A stretch of DNA of 64,000 nucleotides from Rahnella woolbedingensis (GTDB lineage Bacteria; Pseudomonadota; Gammaproteobacteria; Enterobacterales; Enterobacteriaceae): NCBI RefSeq assembly GCF_003602095.1, contig NZ_RAHH01000019.1:50220-114219 (forward strand), given 5' to 3'. The notes beneath the pieces are model-generated. The model worked only from the letters and a program-made list of their open reading frames with translations, searched no databases and was not told the origin of the DNA. Both the position numbers and the translations under genes were made by a program. Every line of letters begins with the position of its first letter. Positions within the stretch are counted from its first letter, which is position 1. Below are positions 1 to 13,494 of this stretch, in pieces.

Positions 1-528
1 TGGTATCACGGGATGGCCGGAAAGGGCGACACCCACATTGCGCAGGTCAAGCACCGGGTCACGCTCATGCAAAACATGGTCGTTATAGGTAAAGCTCAGA
101 CGCGAACCGTCCGGACTGAAAACGTGAACGTGCGTGCCGCCGCGTAAAGCACCGGCGGTAAAAGGCGCGGTGATATCCATCGCATCCAGCGTCACCGCCT
201 TTTCACACGCGGGCTCTGACACGATAACGCCGCGACGATGGTGGAAATCATACTGCCAGCTGACATCCGGATTTTCCGGTCCATGAATAAACGCATAACG
301 GGCGGGCTCATCCGGGCTGACAGTCACCACACCCACGTGTGCGCCGTCTTTTGCCTGATAAATCACTTGTGTCTCACCGGTCACCGCATTGACTCGCTCA
401 ATGGTTGAGCCGGTAAAAGAGCCGCCATGCGGACGCACGTCATACACCAGCCACTGGCTGTCCGGCGTCCAGACGTTGATGTTGGTAAGCTGATGCCCGC
501 GGGCATCAGAGGTTAATTGTTTTTCCAT
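1..528 (-). CDS. yidR: YidR-like DUF3748 protein (C-terminus cut by window edge)
   Basis: An open frame starts at ATG 528-526 and runs without a stop to the left edge, giving the first 176 residues (starts MEKQLTSDARG). Repeated blocks such as TPDSQWLVYDVR, SPDEPARYAFI and SPDGSRLSFTY look like blades of a TolB-type beta-propeller, and the protein resembles the E. coli YidR/DUF3748 family, of unknown function. The start lies 26 bp beyond the yidA stop, so it is probably the distal gene of a yidA-yidR transcript. The Shine-Dalgarno sequence is weak. The family assignment rests on remembered sequence and the propeller-like repeats; the function is unknown. Confidence 0.7.
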   Translation of the reverse strand, partial: MEKQLTSDARGHQLTNINVWTPDSQWLVYDVRPHGGSFTGSTIERVNAVTGETQVIYQAKDGAHVGVVTVSPDEPARYAFIHGPENPDVSWQYDFHHRRGVIVSEPACEKAVTLDAMDITAPFTAGALRGGTHVHVFSPDGSRLSFTYNDHVLHERDPVLDLRNVGVALSGHPVIP

Positions 529-554
529 GGCGGTGAGGTTCCTTTTCTGCCAAC

Positions 555-1370
555 TCAGACGTTCAGAACAAACTTCTCAACCGCAAACGCCACACCGTCT
601 TCGGTGTTAGTTTTCGTCACGAACTGGCTGACGGCTTTGACGCTGTCCAGCGCGTTACCCATTGCAACGCCAATTCCGGCGTATTCCAGCATAGCAATGT
701 CGTTTTCCTGGTCGCCCAGTGTCATTACGCTTTCGCGTGCGATGCCCAGTTTTTCTGCCAGCACTTTTACGCCTTCGCCTTTATTAACGCGTTTATCGAG
801 GATTTCCAGGAAATACGGCGAGCTTTTCATAATGGTATAACGTTCTCTGGCTTCATCCGGAAGCTTGCTGATGGCCCGCTCGAGCAGTTCGGGATCATCA
901 ATCATCATGACTTTCGGGAAGGTCAGCGCCGGATCCATTTCTTCTGCCGGACAGAATTGCAATGGAATGCCGGTGGTGAAGGATTCATGGACGCTGTATT
1001 TGCTGATAAAGCGGTTGGCAGTAAACAGGTCAGTTTTGGTCAGTGCATGGAAATGCACACCAAGGTCACGCGCCAGTTTCTCAAAGTAGTGATAATCTTC
1101 AATTCTGAGGGATACTTCGGCAATCACGCTGCCATCTTTCGCGTTATGCACCAGCGCACCATTGTTGGTGATGCAGTAACATCCGTCCTGCTGTAAATCC
1201 AGTTCCATCAGATAACGCTGCACACCGACGAACGGACGCCCGGTCGCCAGAACGATTTGCACACCTTTCGCCCGTGCTTCTGACAGCGCTTTTTTAACGG
1301 CAGGTGTCACTTCATGCTGCGGATTGAGCAACGTCCCGTCCATATCAATTGCAATTAATTCAATAGCCAT
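555..1370 (-). CDS. yidA: HAD-superfamily sugar phosphatase YidA
   Basis: A 271-residue cytosolic HAD phosphatase of the Cof/type IIB class. Motif I is DMDGTLL near residue 9 (nucleophile Asp plus acid/base Asp), motif II is the ATGRP segment near residue 42, and motif IV is GDQENDI near residue 218. Family members dephosphorylate sugar phosphates and related small phosphoesters. The length and end-to-end similarity match E. coli YidA. It lies downstream of gyrB in the same direction, beyond a strong terminator at 1464-1491, so it has its own promoter or depends on readthrough. The E. coli neighbour yidB is absent here. Confidence 0.93.
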   Translation of the reverse strand: MAIELIAIDMDGTLLNPQHEVTPAVKKALSEARAKGVQIVLATGRPFVGVQRYLMELDLQQDGCYCITNNGALVHNAKDGSVIAEVSLRIEDYHYFEKLARDLGVHFHALTKTDLFTANRFISKYSVHESFTTGIPLQFCPAEEMDPALTFPKVMMIDDPELLERAISKLPDEARERYTIMKSSPYFLEILDKRVNKGEGVKVLAEKLGIARESVMTLGDQENDIAMLEYAGIGVAMGNALDSVKAVSQFVTKTNTEDGVAFAVEKFVLNV

Positions 1371-1463
1371 AGCATCCTCAGAGTTTAAGAAATCTTCCTC
1401 AATGCTATCGCGATTACCTGCTTTAAAGCCAGTCAGAATGCGGGTTCGTACAGACGAAAAAAA

Positions 1464-1491
1464 AGTCCGAAGCGGTTTCCCGTTTCGGACT
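1464..1491 (-). terminator. Rho-independent terminator of the dnaA-dnaN-recF-gyrB operon
   Basis: An inverted repeat AGTCCGAA / TTTCGGACT with a GC-rich interior lies just after the gyrB stop (minus strand). It is followed on that strand by a run of eight T residues (the A run at 1457-1464 on the plus strand), the form of an intrinsic terminator. Confidence 0.85.
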
Positions 1492-1512
1492 CTTTATCAG
1501 CCTATGCCGTTA

Positions 1513-5035
<3,523 letters not shown>

Positions 5036-5044
5036 TAATTCAGA

Positions 5045-6145
5045 TCAAAGCCTCATCGGCATGACAACGTACGCCGCCGACTGGCTGGCTGCGTCTTCGA
5101 TCTGCACGCTGGAGACCGAGTCCGTCAGCAGCAGATTAACGTCTTCACACTTGAGCGCATTAAGCACATCGAGCACGTAACTGACGTTAAAGCCGATTTC
5201 CATTTCGGTGCCTTCGTAGCCGACATCCAGAATTTCTTCTGCTTCTTCCTGTTCCGGGTTGTTCGCGGTAATTTTCAGCTGGTTATGGCTGACATACAAC
5301 CGCACGCCGCGGAATTTTTCATTGGACAGGATCGCTGCACGGGCAAACGCCTGTTTGAGCAAATCGCACCCAGCCTGCAGCGTTTTGTCCGGATTTTTCG
5401 GCAATACGCGGCGATAGTCAGGGAAACGACCGTCAACCAGTTTGGAGGTAAAGATAAAGTCGCCGACGTGAGCACGGATATTGTTGCTGCCGATTTGCAG
5501 CTGCAATGTGGTGTCACCGCCGTCAAGCAGACGCACCAGTTCCATCACGCCTTTACGCGGTACGATCACCGAATGTGAAGGCAGGGACTGGCCGATTGGC
5601 ATAGAGCACACGGCCAGACGGTGACCGTCGGTCGCAACAGTACGCAGTTCTTCACCTTCGGTTTCGAACAGCATGCCGTTTAAATAGTAACGAACGTCCT
5701 GATGCGCCATGGAAAACTGCGTGGCTTCAATCAGACGTTTCAACGTGGCCTGCGCCAAGGTGAATTCCACCTCGCTTTGCCAGTCGTCGAGATTAGGGAA
5801 ATCTGTTGCCGGCAGGGTCGACAGCGAGAAACGGCTGCGGCCTGATTTTACCAGCATGCGGTCGCCATCAAGAGCGACGGAAATTTCCGCGCCTTCCGGC
5901 AGTCCACGGCAGATATCAAAGAATTTACGCGCCGGTACCGTAGTAGCACCCGCTTCATGTGGCTGAGACAGCGCGACTTTCGCCACCATCTCCATTTCCA
6001 AATCCGTCCCGGTCAGCGACAACGCGCCATCCGTCACCTGTAATAACAGGTTACCCAGAATAGGCAACGTCGGTCGTCCACCCAGCGGGCTACTGACCTG
6101 TTGCAGTGGTTTCAGTAAATGCTCACGTTCAACAATAAATTTCAT
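5045..6145 (-). CDS. dnaN: DNA polymerase III beta sliding clamp
   Basis: A 366-residue beta clamp, the ring that tethers DNA polymerase III and other partners to DNA. The start MKFIVEREHLLKPLQQVS and the C-terminus ending in PMRL (hydrophobic partner-binding pocket) are typical, and the length equals the E. coli protein. It starts 4 bp after the dnaA stop, so the two are almost certainly co-transcribed and translationally coupled. Confidence 0.98.
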   Translation of the reverse strand: MKFIVEREHLLKPLQQVSSPLGGRPTLPILGNLLLQVTDGALSLTGTDLEMEMVAKVALSQPHEAGATTVPARKFFDICRGLPEGAEISVALDGDRMLVKSGRSRFSLSTLPATDFPNLDDWQSEVEFTLAQATLKRLIEATQFSMAHQDVRYYLNGMLFETEGEELRTVATDGHRLAVCSMPIGQSLPSHSVIVPRKGVMELVRLLDGGDTTLQLQIGSNNIRAHVGDFIFTSKLVDGRFPDYRRVLPKNPDKTLQAGCDLLKQAFARAAILSNEKFRGVRLYVSHNQLKITANNPEQEEAEEILDVGYEGTEMEIGFNVSYVLDVLNALKCEDVNLLLTDSVSSVQIEDAASQSAAYVVMPMRL

Positions 6146-6149
6146 AGCG

Positions 6150-7541
6150 CTAGGAAGATAATGTTCTGATTAAGTTGGAGAAATCTTCTTTGATGTCGTG
6201 ACTTTCTTCACGCAACTGCTCGATTTTACGGCAGGCGTGCAACACCGTGGTATGGTCCCGACCACCGAACGCATCGCCGATTTCTGGCAGGCTGTGGTTG
6301 GTCAGCTCTTTCGCCAGCGCCATCGCCATCTGGCGTGGGCGGGCTACCGAACGGGAGCGCCGTTTGGAAAGCAGGTCAGCGACCTTGATTTTATAATATT
6401 CGGCCACTGTTTTCTGAATATTATCGATAGTGACCAGCTTCTCCTGAAGCGCTAACAAATCACGCAGCGCTTCACGAACGAAGTCGATGGTGATCGCACG
6501 GCCGGTAAAGTTGGCATTGGCGATCACGCGGTTCAGTGCACCTTCAAGCTCACGCACATTAGAACGCAGACGTTTAGCAATAAAGAAGGCAACTTCGCCC
6601 GGCAGACGGATATCGTTCTCGTCGGCCTTTTTCATCAGGATCGCCACGCGGGTTTCTAATTCAGGCGGCTCGATCGCCACCGTCAGACCCCAGCCAAAAC
6701 GCGATTTCAAACGATCTTCAACACCGTTGATCTCTTTCGGATAACGATCTGAGGTCAGGATGATCTGCTGATTACCTTCCAGCAGGGCATTAAAGGTGTG
6801 GAAAAACTCTTCCTGAGAACGTTCTTTATTAGCAAAGAACTGAATGTCATCGATGAGCAACGCATCGACAGAACGGTAGTAGCGTTTGAACTCTTCAATG
6901 GCGTTGTTTTGCAAGGCTTTGACCATGTCCTGAACAAAACGCTCGGAGTGCATGTACACCACTTTTGCATTGGCTTTACGCGCCATGATGCCGTTGCCGA
7001 CCGCATGCAATAAGTGGGTTTTACCCAGACCGGTGCCGCCATAAAGGAAGAGCGGGTTGTACGCGCCGCCCGGATTGTCCGCCACCTGACGCGCCGCCGC
7101 GCGGGCCAGTTGGTTAGACTTACCTTCTACGAAGTTATCAAAAGTGTGTTTGGGATTGACGTTTGAGCGATATGAAAGCTCGGGCTGAACAGGCGAACTG
7201 TCCCAGCTTGGACGTGATGGCGCCAGACGCGGAATAGCGGGCGCAGACTGAGAACTGACGTTGGCCGCAACAGGTTGACTGACGCGCTGAATTACCGGTT
7301 TGCTGCCAACTTCAAAACGCAGCAACGGAGCATCCGTCCCACAGAAATCGTTGAGCAAGCCGTTAATATTGTTTAAGTATTTGTCACGAACCCAATCCAG
7401 GACAAAACGATTCGGGGCGTAAAGCGCCAGCGTATTGTCGTTGAGTTCCGCCTGTAGGGGGCGTATCCACATACTGAATTCTGTGGCAGGTAGTTCATCC
7501 TGCAAACGGGCAAGACATTGCTGCCAAAGCGAAAGTGACAC
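6150..7541 (-). CDS. dnaA: Chromosomal replication initiator DnaA
   Basis: A 463-residue AAA+ initiator that binds DnaA boxes and melts oriC. Domain I begins [18 protein letters not shown]. Domain III holds Walker [10 protein letters not shown] and Walker B LLIDDIQF. Domain IV carries the DnaA-box-binding signature, ending [18 protein letters not shown]. The start is taken as GTG at 7541-7539 with GGAG just upstream, matching the GTG-initiated E. coli protein; an upstream ATG at 7568 would add nine non-conserved residues. The linker (domain II, about residues 90-130) is the variable part. The gene lies about 43 kb from oriC, as in E. coli, and is preceded by a regulatory region with DnaA boxes and many GATC sites. 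Confidence 0.98.
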   Translation of the reverse strand: MSLSLWQQCLARLQDELPATEFSMWIRPLQAELNDNTLALYAPNRFVLDWVRDKYLNNINGLLNDFCGTDAPLLRFEVGSKPVIQRVSQPVAANVSSQSAPAIPRLAPSRPSWDSSPVQPELSYRSNVNPKHTFDNFVEGKSNQLARAAARQVADNPGGAYNPLFLYGGTGLGKTHLLHAVGNGIMARKANAKVVYMHSERFVQDMVKALQNNAIEEFKRYYRSVDALLIDDIQFFANKERSQEEFFHTFNALLEGNQQIILTSDRYPKEINGVEDRLKSRFGWGLTVAIEPPELETRVAILMKKADENDIRLPGEVAFFIAKRLRSNVRELEGALNRVIANANFTGRAITIDFVREALRDLLALQEKLVTIDNIQKTVAEYYKIKVADLLSKRRSRSVARPRQMAMALAKELTNHSLPEIGDAFGGRDHTTVLHACRKIEQLREESHDIKEDFSNLIRTLSS

Positions 7542-7803
7542 GGCGGACTCCACTCGAACAAGTATCAAAAAAGAAAAGGATCAGGATATTTTTTAAATCA
7601 TGATTTTTGGCACACGTCCCGCCTGCCTGTATAAGGGGAAGGGGGAAATTTCTCTCACCACCCTGTCAGTGGCGTAAAGTCACGTGCGAACCGCTTTTTG
7701 CGGTTTTGGTCGACAGCGCCCCAGACGGGATCGCGATCGGAATGGCGGATCATAACGCAATCCGACACAGAGATCCTCCCCTTCCTGACAGTTTAGATCC
7801 TTT

Positions 7804-7812
7804 TTATCCACA
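7804..7812 (+). promoter_or_regulatory. DnaA box upstream of dnaA
   Basis: Perfect consensus TTATCCACA, about 260 bp upstream of the dnaA start, embedded in the GATC-rich stretch. Confidence 0.8.
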
Positions 7813-7940
7813 GGCAGCGATCGGCAAGTGGGTAAGCTTAGCCGATCCTTTTAAAATTAGGCGATGTAATCATCACTCTGGTGAAAAAATAGGAGTCCGC
7901 TGAGCTAAATATCGTCAGACTGAGAGAAAGATCTCAGCCC

Positions 7941-7949
7941 TGTGGATAA
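7941..7949 (-). promoter_or_regulatory. Second DnaA box upstream of dnaA
   Basis: TGTGGATAA on the plus strand, that is a perfect TTATCCACA on the minus strand, flanked by GATC sites at about 7930, 7951 and 7961. Confidence 0.75.
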
Positions 7950-8105
7950 GGATCACACGAGGATCCTTGCGATTTACGGCAGAGTCCGTATAATCCTCAG
8001 CCCTACGTGTGAAGCCTGTGCTCCTGATGGTCATAACCAGATGGATATTGCGGTGTGACCACGGGCAATTCTGGTAAACACTTGAACCATTTCTGGCAAT
8101 GTAAA

Positions 8106-8134
8106 TTGACTCAGGACTGTACAGTTATTACAAT
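8106..8134 (+). promoter_or_regulatory. Probable rpmH promoter
   Basis: TTGACT (8106-8111) and TACAAT (8129-8134) separated by 17 bp, about 100 bp upstream of rpmH. Near-consensus sigma-70 spacing and hexamers, as expected for a highly expressed ribosomal protein gene. Confidence 0.7.
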
Positions 8135-8224
8135 CCCGCTTCTTTATATGTTGCGACAAAGGCACCGGTCGTTTTTTCGCCGAAATGTCTTCGCGTTTAC
8201 TGATCAGTAATAATTTAAGTTTAG

Positions 8225-8377
<153 letters not shown>

Positions 8378-8395
8378 TAAAAGCTAACCTATTTA

Positions 8396-8755
8396 GTGGT
8401 TAAGCTCGCTTTTCCCAGGGAGTTACGTTTGTTAACTCCCCGTCATTTCACTTTCGTCTTCCAGCAGCCACAACGGGCTGGCACGCCGCAAATCACTATA
8501 CTCGGCCGCCTGAACGAGCTGGGGCATCCCCGCATCGGTCTCACCGTCGCAAAAAAACACGTCAAACGCGCACATGAACGCAATCGGATTAAACGCCTAA
8601 CCCGCGAAAGTTTCCGGTTGAATCAACATACGCTGCCGTCGATGGATTTTGTGGTGGTCGCCAAGAAGGGTGTCGCCGATTTAGATAATCGCGCGCTGAC
8701 GGAAGCGTTGGAGAAATTATGGCGTCGACATTGCCGACAGGCTCCCGCATCCTGA
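8396..8755 (+). CDS. rnpA: Ribonuclease P protein component
   Basis: A 119-residue basic protein that assists the RNase P RNA in removing the 5' leader of tRNA precursors. The RNR-type motif [16 protein letters not shown] near residues 60-75 is the family signature. The start is GTG at 8396, giving [13 protein letters not shown] as in E. coli. The 3' end overlaps yidD by 37 bp in another frame, the usual arrangement. Confidence 0.97.
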   Translation: MVKLAFPRELRLLTPRHFTFVFQQPQRAGTPQITILGRLNELGHPRIGLTVAKKHVKRAHERNRIKRLTRESFRLNQHTLPSMDFVVVAKKGVADLDNRALTEALEKLWRRHCRQAPAS

Positions 8756-8976
8756 TAAGTCTGATACGTGGTTATCAGTTATTCATCAGTCCGTTGCTCG
8801 GGCCACATTGCCGCTTTCGACCAACCTGCTCTCAATACAGTATTGAAGCAATTGGTCGTTTTGGCATGTTAAAAGGCAGTTGGTTGACTTTGAAACGCGT
8901 ATTAAAATGCCATCCTTTGAACCCAGGTGGTGATGACCCCGTACCGCCGAAAACCGACAATAACAGAGAACTCTAA
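8719..8976 (+). CDS. yidD: Membrane protein insertion efficiency factor YidD
   Basis: An 85-residue membrane-associated protein with an amphipathic N-terminal helix ([19 protein letters not shown]) and the family signature [16 protein letters not shown] near residues 29-44. YidD supports YidC-dependent insertion. It overlaps the end of rnpA and ends 2 bp before the yidC start, so translation is probably coupled. Confidence 0.95.
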   Translation: MASTLPTGSRILISLIRGYQLFISPLLGPHCRFRPTCSQYSIEAIGRFGMLKGSWLTLKRVLKCHPLNPGGDDPVPPKTDNNREL

Positions 8977-8978
8977 CG

Positions 8979-10613
8979 ATGGATTCGCAACGCAATCTTT
9001 TCCTCATCGCTCTGCTGTTCGTGTCTTTCATGATCTGGCAGGCATGGCAAACGGACCACGCTCCGCAACCGGCCAACCAGACCACGCAACAGACTGCGAA
9101 CACTGCAAACGGTGATGCTGCTAACCAGGCTGTTCCTGGTAGCGGTCAGGGCAAATTAATTACAGTTAACAGTGATGTGCTGTCATTAACAATCAACACC
9201 CGTGGCGGCGACATTGAGCAGGCTCTGCTGACTGCTTACCCTACTTCTTTGGGCTCTGACCAGCCTTTCCAGTTACTGGAAACCACACCTAATTTCCTCT
9301 ATCAGGCACAAAGCGGTCTGACAGGTAAAAACGGTCCAGATAATCCGGCTAACGGCGAACGTCCTCTGTTCCAGACCAGCTCGGATACCTTCACGATGTC
9401 TGAAGGCCAGTCTGAACTGCGCATTCCGATGACTTACACGGCGGCAAACGGTGTGATTTACACCAAAACCTTCGTGATCAAACGTGGCTCTTATGCGGTG
9501 AGCGTTGAATACAACATCAACAACACCACAGCAGCTCCGCTTGAACTGACCCTGTTCGGTCAACTGAAACAAACCACCGAATTGCCTAAGCACCGTGATA
9601 CCGGTAGCAATAACTTTGCTCTGCACACGTTCCGCGGCGCGGCATACTCCTCAAGCGATGACAAATATCAGAAATACGCGTTCGATAAGAGCGAAGTGCT
9701 GAATGTCACCACTCAGGGCGGTTGGGTTGCGATGCTGCAGCAGTACTTTGCGACTGCGTGGATCCCGTCAGCGAAAGACACCAACAACTTCTTTACCAGT
9801 ACCAATAACGGCATTTCTTCGATTGGTTTCAAAGGCACGCCGTTTACCGTTGCACCAGGTGCACAACAACAAGTGGCTTCCACCCTGTGGGTCGGCCCTG
9901 AGATTCAGGACAAGATGGCAGCCATCGCGCCTCACCTTGACCTGACTGTTGACTACGGTTGGTTATGGTTCATCTCTCAGCCACTGTTCAAACTGTTGAA
10001 ATTCATTCAAGGGTTTGTCGGTAACTGGGGCTTCTCGATCATCGTTATCACCTTTATTGTCCGCGGTATCATGTACCCACTGACCCGCGCTCAGTACACG
10101 TCGATGGCGAAAATGCGTATGTTGCAGCCGAAACTGGCCGCCATGCGTGAACGTATCGGTGATGACAAACAGCGCATGAGTCAGGAAATGATGGCGCTGT
10201 ATAAGTCTGAGAAAGTGAACCCGCTGGGTGGTTGTCTGCCGCTGGTTATTCAGATGCCAATCTTCCTGGCACTGTATTACATGCTGTCTGGTTCCATTGA
10301 ATTGCGCCACGCGCCATTCATCCTGTGGATCCATGACCTGTCAGCGCAAGACCCGTACTACATTCTGCCGGTCATCATGGGTCTTACGATGTTCTTCATT
10401 CAGAAGATGTCGCCGACGACCGTCACTGACCCGATGCAGCAGAAGATCATGACCTTCATGCCGGTCATCTTCACCGTGTTCTTCCTGTGGTTCCCGTCTG
10501 GTCTGGTGGTGTACTACATTGTCAGTAATACAGTAACCATCCTCCAGCAGCAGCTGATTTATCGCGGGCTGGAAAAACGTGGCCTGCATAGCCGCGACAA
10601 GAAAAAGTCATAA
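8979..10613 (+). CDS. yidC: Membrane protein insertase YidC
   Basis: A 544-residue inner-membrane insertase. An N-terminal transmembrane helix (residues about 4-21, [17 protein letters not shown]) is followed by a Gln/Asn/Thr-rich linker, the large periplasmic beta-supersandwich domain (about 60-330) and five C-terminal transmembrane helices with the conserved insertase core ([20 protein letters not shown] onwards). The tail is basic. It acts alone or with SecYEG, for example on AtpE and AtpB, encoded later in this window. Similar in length to E. coli (548). A terminator follows at 10667-10693. Confidence 0.98.
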   Translation: MDSQRNLFLIALLFVSFMIWQAWQTDHAPQPANQTTQQTANTANGDAANQAVPGSGQGKLITVNSDVLSLTINTRGGDIEQALLTAYPTSLGSDQPFQLLETTPNFLYQAQSGLTGKNGPDNPANGERPLFQTSSDTFTMSEGQSELRIPMTYTAANGVIYTKTFVIKRGSYAVSVEYNINNTTAAPLELTLFGQLKQTTELPKHRDTGSNNFALHTFRGAAYSSSDDKYQKYAFDKSEVLNVTTQGGWVAMLQQYFATAWIPSAKDTNNFFTSTNNGISSIGFKGTPFTVAPGAQQQVASTLWVGPEIQDKMAAIAPHLDLTVDYGWLWFISQPLFKLLKFIQGFVGNWGFSIIVITFIVRGIMYPLTRAQYTSMAKMRMLQPKLAAMRERIGDDKQRMSQEMMALYKSEKVNPLGGCLPLVIQMPIFLALYYMLSGSIELRHAPFILWIHDLSAQDPYYILPVIMGLTMFFIQKMSPTTVTDPMQQKIMTFMPVIFTVFFLWFPSGLVVYYIVSNTVTILQQQLIYRGLEKRGLHSRDKKKS

Positions 10614-10666
10614 GTGAATGTCGGGGCGGCTTTCGTCCTGACAGCTAAACTTGATGATTAAAGACA

Positions 10667-10693
10667 AAGGCGGTCATTTTGACCGCCTTTTGC
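10667..10693 (+). terminator. Terminator after yidC
   Basis: Hairpin AAGGCGGTC-attttt-type loop-GACCGCCTTTT between yidC and mnmE, with a short T run. It separates mnmE from the rpmH-yidC transcript. Confidence 0.75.
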
Positions 10694-10727
10694 ATATCCG
10701 TAAAAAGACCCGAAGAGATCAAACGTT

Positions 10728-12092
10728 ATGAGCACCTCAGATACCATCATTGCCCAGGCAACGCCCCCAGGACGCGGTGGTGTAGGCATTTTGCGCATTT
10801 CCGGCCGTGCGGCGCGTGATGTGGCACAGGCTGTCTTAGGTAAACTGCCCAAGCCACGTTATGCCGATTATCTGCCGTTTCAGGATGCAGACGGCAGCAC
10901 ACTGGATCAGGGTATCGCGCTGTGGTTCCCCGGCCCGAACTCCTTTACCGGTGAAGACGTGCTTGAACTGCAAGGCCACGGCGGCCCGGTGATCCTGGAT
11001 CTGCTGCTAAAACGCATCATCGCGCTGGAAAACGTACGTATTGCGCGTCCGGGCGAATTCTCTGAGCGTGCTTTCCTCAACGATAAGCTCGATCTGGCGC
11101 AGGCCGAGGCGATTGCCGATCTTATCGACGCCAGTTCTGAGCAGGCCGCGCGTTCGGCGGTTAACTCATTACAGGGCGCATTCTCGAACCGAATTCATCA
11201 TCTGGTGGAAGCACTCACTCACCTGCGGATCTTTGTCGAAGCAGCTATCGACTTCCCTGATGAAGAAATCGACTTCCTGTCTGACGGTAAAATCGAGGCA
11301 AAACTCAATACGGTGATGGGTGATCTCGATGCCGTACGTGCTGAAGCGCGTCAGGGCAGTCTGCTGCGTGAAGGGATGAAAGTGGTGATTGCCGGCCGTC
11401 CGAACGCCGGTAAATCCAGCCTGCTGAATGCTCTCGCCGGCCGCGAAGCCGCGATTGTCACCGACATTGCCGGTACCACGCGTGACGTCTTGCGCGAACA
11501 TATCCACCTCGACGGGATGCCGTTGCACATCATCGACACAGCCGGTCTACGAGAAGCCAGTGACGAAGTGGAGCGCATTGGTATCGAACGTGCGTGGAAT
11601 GAGATTGAACAGGCCGACTTAGTGCTGTTTATGGTCGATGGCACGACAACAGCGGCAACGGAACCTGCAGAGATCTGGCCGGAGTTTATGGCCCGTCTGC
11701 CAGCGACGTTACCCATTGTCGTTGTGCGAAATAAAGCGGATATCACCGGCGAAGCGCTGGGACAAACCCAAGTGAATGGTCACTCACTTATCCGCCTTTC
11801 CGCACGTACCGGTGATGGCGTGGATTTGCTGCGTGATCATCTCAAACAGGTGATGGGCTTTAATCACAATATGGAAGGGGGATTCCTCGCCCGCCGCCGT
11901 CATCTGCACGCGCTGGAAGACGCCGCGCAGCATCTGGTTCAGGGTAAAGACCAGCTGCTCGGTGCATGGGCCGGTGAATTACTGGCAGAAGAACTGCGTC
12001 TGGCACAGCTGTCACTGAGTGAAATCACCGGCGAATTTACGTCAGATGATTTGCTGGGCCGTATTTTCTCAAGCTTCTGTATCGGCAAATAA
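10728..12092 (+). CDS. mnmE: tRNA modification GTPase MnmE
   Basis: A 454-residue GTPase that, with MnmG (also in this window), makes the 5-(carboxymethyl)aminomethyl modification of U34 in several tRNAs. N-terminal folate-binding domain (about 1-118), helical domain, and inserted G domain with G1 GRPNAGKSS (near 223), G3 DTAGLR and G4 NKAD. It ends in the catalytic CIGK motif. Length identical to E. coli. Confidence 0.98.
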   Translation: MSTSDTIIAQATPPGRGGVGILRISGRAARDVAQAVLGKLPKPRYADYLPFQDADGSTLDQGIALWFPGPNSFTGEDVLELQGHGGPVILDLLLKRIIALENVRIARPGEFSERAFLNDKLDLAQAEAIADLIDASSEQAARSAVNSLQGAFSNRIHHLVEALTHLRIFVEAAIDFPDEEIDFLSDGKIEAKLNTVMGDLDAVRAEARQGSLLREGMKVVIAGRPNAGKSSLLNALAGREAAIVTDIAGTTRDVLREHIHLDGMPLHIIDTAGLREASDEVERIGIERAWNEIEQADLVLFMVDGTTTAATEPAEIWPEFMARLPATLPIVVVRNKADITGEALGQTQVNGHSLIRLSARTGDGVDLLRDHLKQVMGFNHNMEGGFLARRRHLHALEDAAQHLVQGKDQLLGAWAGELLAEELRLAQLSLSEITGEFTSDDLLGRIFSSFCIGK

Positions 12093-12111
12093 TTCAGGTT
12101 CGATCCGTGAT

Positions 12112-12150
12112 GAATGAGAGTAAGCGAGCAATCACTTACTCTCATTTTTT
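12112..12150. terminator. Terminator between mnmE and the dehydrogenase operon
   Basis: Inverted repeat AATGAGAGTAAG / CTTACTCTCATT with a T run on the plus strand side. It sits between the convergent mnmE and cytochrome subunit genes and may serve both directions. Confidence 0.7.
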
Positions 12151-12167
12151 AGCTACTTATCTGTTAC

Positions 12168-13481
12168 TTACGGATTTTTAGGCTCGGCAGGTTTCGTGAG
12201 TTTACGTAGTTCTTTCACCTGCGAGACACTGACCGCAGACGCCTGATTCCCCCATCCATTGCGGATAAAGTTCACCACATCCGCGACCTGCTGATCATCA
12301 AGCCGCCATGCAAAGCCTGGCATCGCCAGACCCGTCGGCGCGGCCTGTGTTTTCGGCGCGTGAGAGCCGTTTAACACAATATTGATCACCGAAGAGGGGT
12401 CATCACTCAGCACTGCCGGGTTCTGCGCCAGTTGCGGGAAGGCATTTTTCTCTCCCTGTCCGCTGGAGAGATGGCAGCCCGAGCAGTTTTCCAGATAGAC
12501 CTGTGCACCGGTCTTCGAGACATCCCCTTTCTGCAGAGCCTCAGTGGTACTGTTGTTATTGACCTGCACACCGCCTTTGCCATTCGCTGGCAGGGACTTC
12601 AGGTACACCGCAATAGCATGACGATCGCTATCGTTCAGATACTGGGTGCTGTCCTGAATCACATCCACCATCGACCCGAAGGCCGCTGAGCGCTCCGTGT
12701 GCCCGCGCCCGAGGAACTGACTGATCTCCTCTTCGTTCCACTGTCCCAGGCCGGTGGTAGCATCACCGCGCAGGTTAGGTGCATGCCAGCCTTCGAGCGT
12801 ACCTCCGGTAAGATAATCGCTGTCATTCTGGTCGAGCGCCTTCTCCTGATAGCCAATGCCACGCGGGGTGTGGCAACTGCCACAATGGCCTAAGCCCTGA
12901 ACCAGATAGGCACCCCGGTTCCAGTCAGCGGTCTGCTGCGGATCAGATCGATAGGGCTTTTTCTCCAGGAAGACGCTGTTCCATACTGCTAACGGCCAGC
13001 GCATATTCAGCGGGAACGAAATATCACTGTCCCGGTTCTTCTGATCAACCGCCGGAACCTGATGGATGAAATAGAGATACAGGTCATGTACATCGGCGTC
13101 GGACATTTTGCTAAATGACGGATAAGGCATCGCCGGATAAAGATGATGGCCATCTTTGGCAATCCCCTCACGCAGGGCTTTGCTGAAATCCTCCTCAGTG
13201 TAATTACCGATACCGGTGTTTTTATCCGGTGTGATATTACTCGAGTAGATGGCCCCTACCGGTGTGCTCATTTTCAGGCCACCTGCGAAACTTTTGCCTC
13301 CGGGCGTAGTGTGGCAGGCCACACAGTCACCGGCACGGGAAAGGTATTCACCCTGTTTAATCTGCGCACTGATGTCGTTGTTTTCTGCCGCCATAACCTG
13401 AGCAGTCAGCGTCATACCGGTCATTCCCAGGCCCAGCCATAATCCGCAGCGCCATAATGAACTCTTGTTTTCTTTGATCAT
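12168..13481 (-). CDS. Cytochrome c subunit of a gluconate 2-dehydrogenase-type complex
   Basis: A 437-residue periplasmic/membrane-anchored cytochrome with an N-terminal signal segment (hydrophobic, residues about 10-32, ending VMAA) and three CXXCH haem c motifs: CVACH (53-57), CGSCH (about 200) and CSGCH (about 333). Triple-haem subunits of this kind take electrons from a periplasmic FAD dehydrogenase and pass them to ubiquinone. Last gene of the three-gene operon, 13 bp after the flavoprotein. The family covers gluconate, 2-ketogluconate, sorbitol and alcohol dehydrogenases, so the substrate is not fixed by this subunit. Confidence 0.9.
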   Translation of the reverse strand: MIKENKSSLWRCGLWLGLGMTGMTLTAQVMAAENNDISAQIKQGEYLSRAGDCVACHTTPGGKSFAGGLKMSTPVGAIYSSNITPDKNTGIGNYTEEDFSKALREGIAKDGHHLYPAMPYPSFSKMSDADVHDLYLYFIHQVPAVDQKNRDSDISFPLNMRWPLAVWNSVFLEKKPYRSDPQQTADWNRGAYLVQGLGHCGSCHTPRGIGYQEKALDQNDSDYLTGGTLEGWHAPNLRGDATTGLGQWNEEEISQFLGRGHTERSAAFGSMVDVIQDSTQYLNDSDRHAIAVYLKSLPANGKGGVQVNNNSTTEALQKGDVSKTGAQVYLENCSGCHLSSGQGEKNAFPQLAQNPAVLSDDPSSVINIVLNGSHAPKTQAAPTGLAMPGFAWRLDDQQVADVVNFIRNGWGNQASAVSVSQVKELRKLTKPAEPKNP

Positions 13482-13494
13482 GATATCGTCCTGA

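Larger units (their letters stand above)
7542..8105. promoter_or_regulatory. dnaA upstream regulatory region with DnaA boxes and GATC cluster
   Basis: A non-coding gap between the divergent dnaA (minus) and rpmH (plus) genes. It contains two perfect DnaA boxes, TTATCCACA at 7804-7812 and its complement TGTGGATAA at 7941-7949, and ten GATC Dam sites between about 7729 and 7964, where about one is expected by chance. In E. coli the dnaA promoter is autorepressed by DnaA and sequestered by SeqA after methylation by Dam; the layout here supports the same control. I did not pin down the dnaA -10/-35 elements. No credible gene lies in the gap. Confidence 0.8.

Noticed and set aside
7607..7903. 98-codon plus-strand open frame upstream of dnaA
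   Set aside because: It lies across DnaA boxes and GATC clusters, has no ribosome-binding site and no recognisable protein features.
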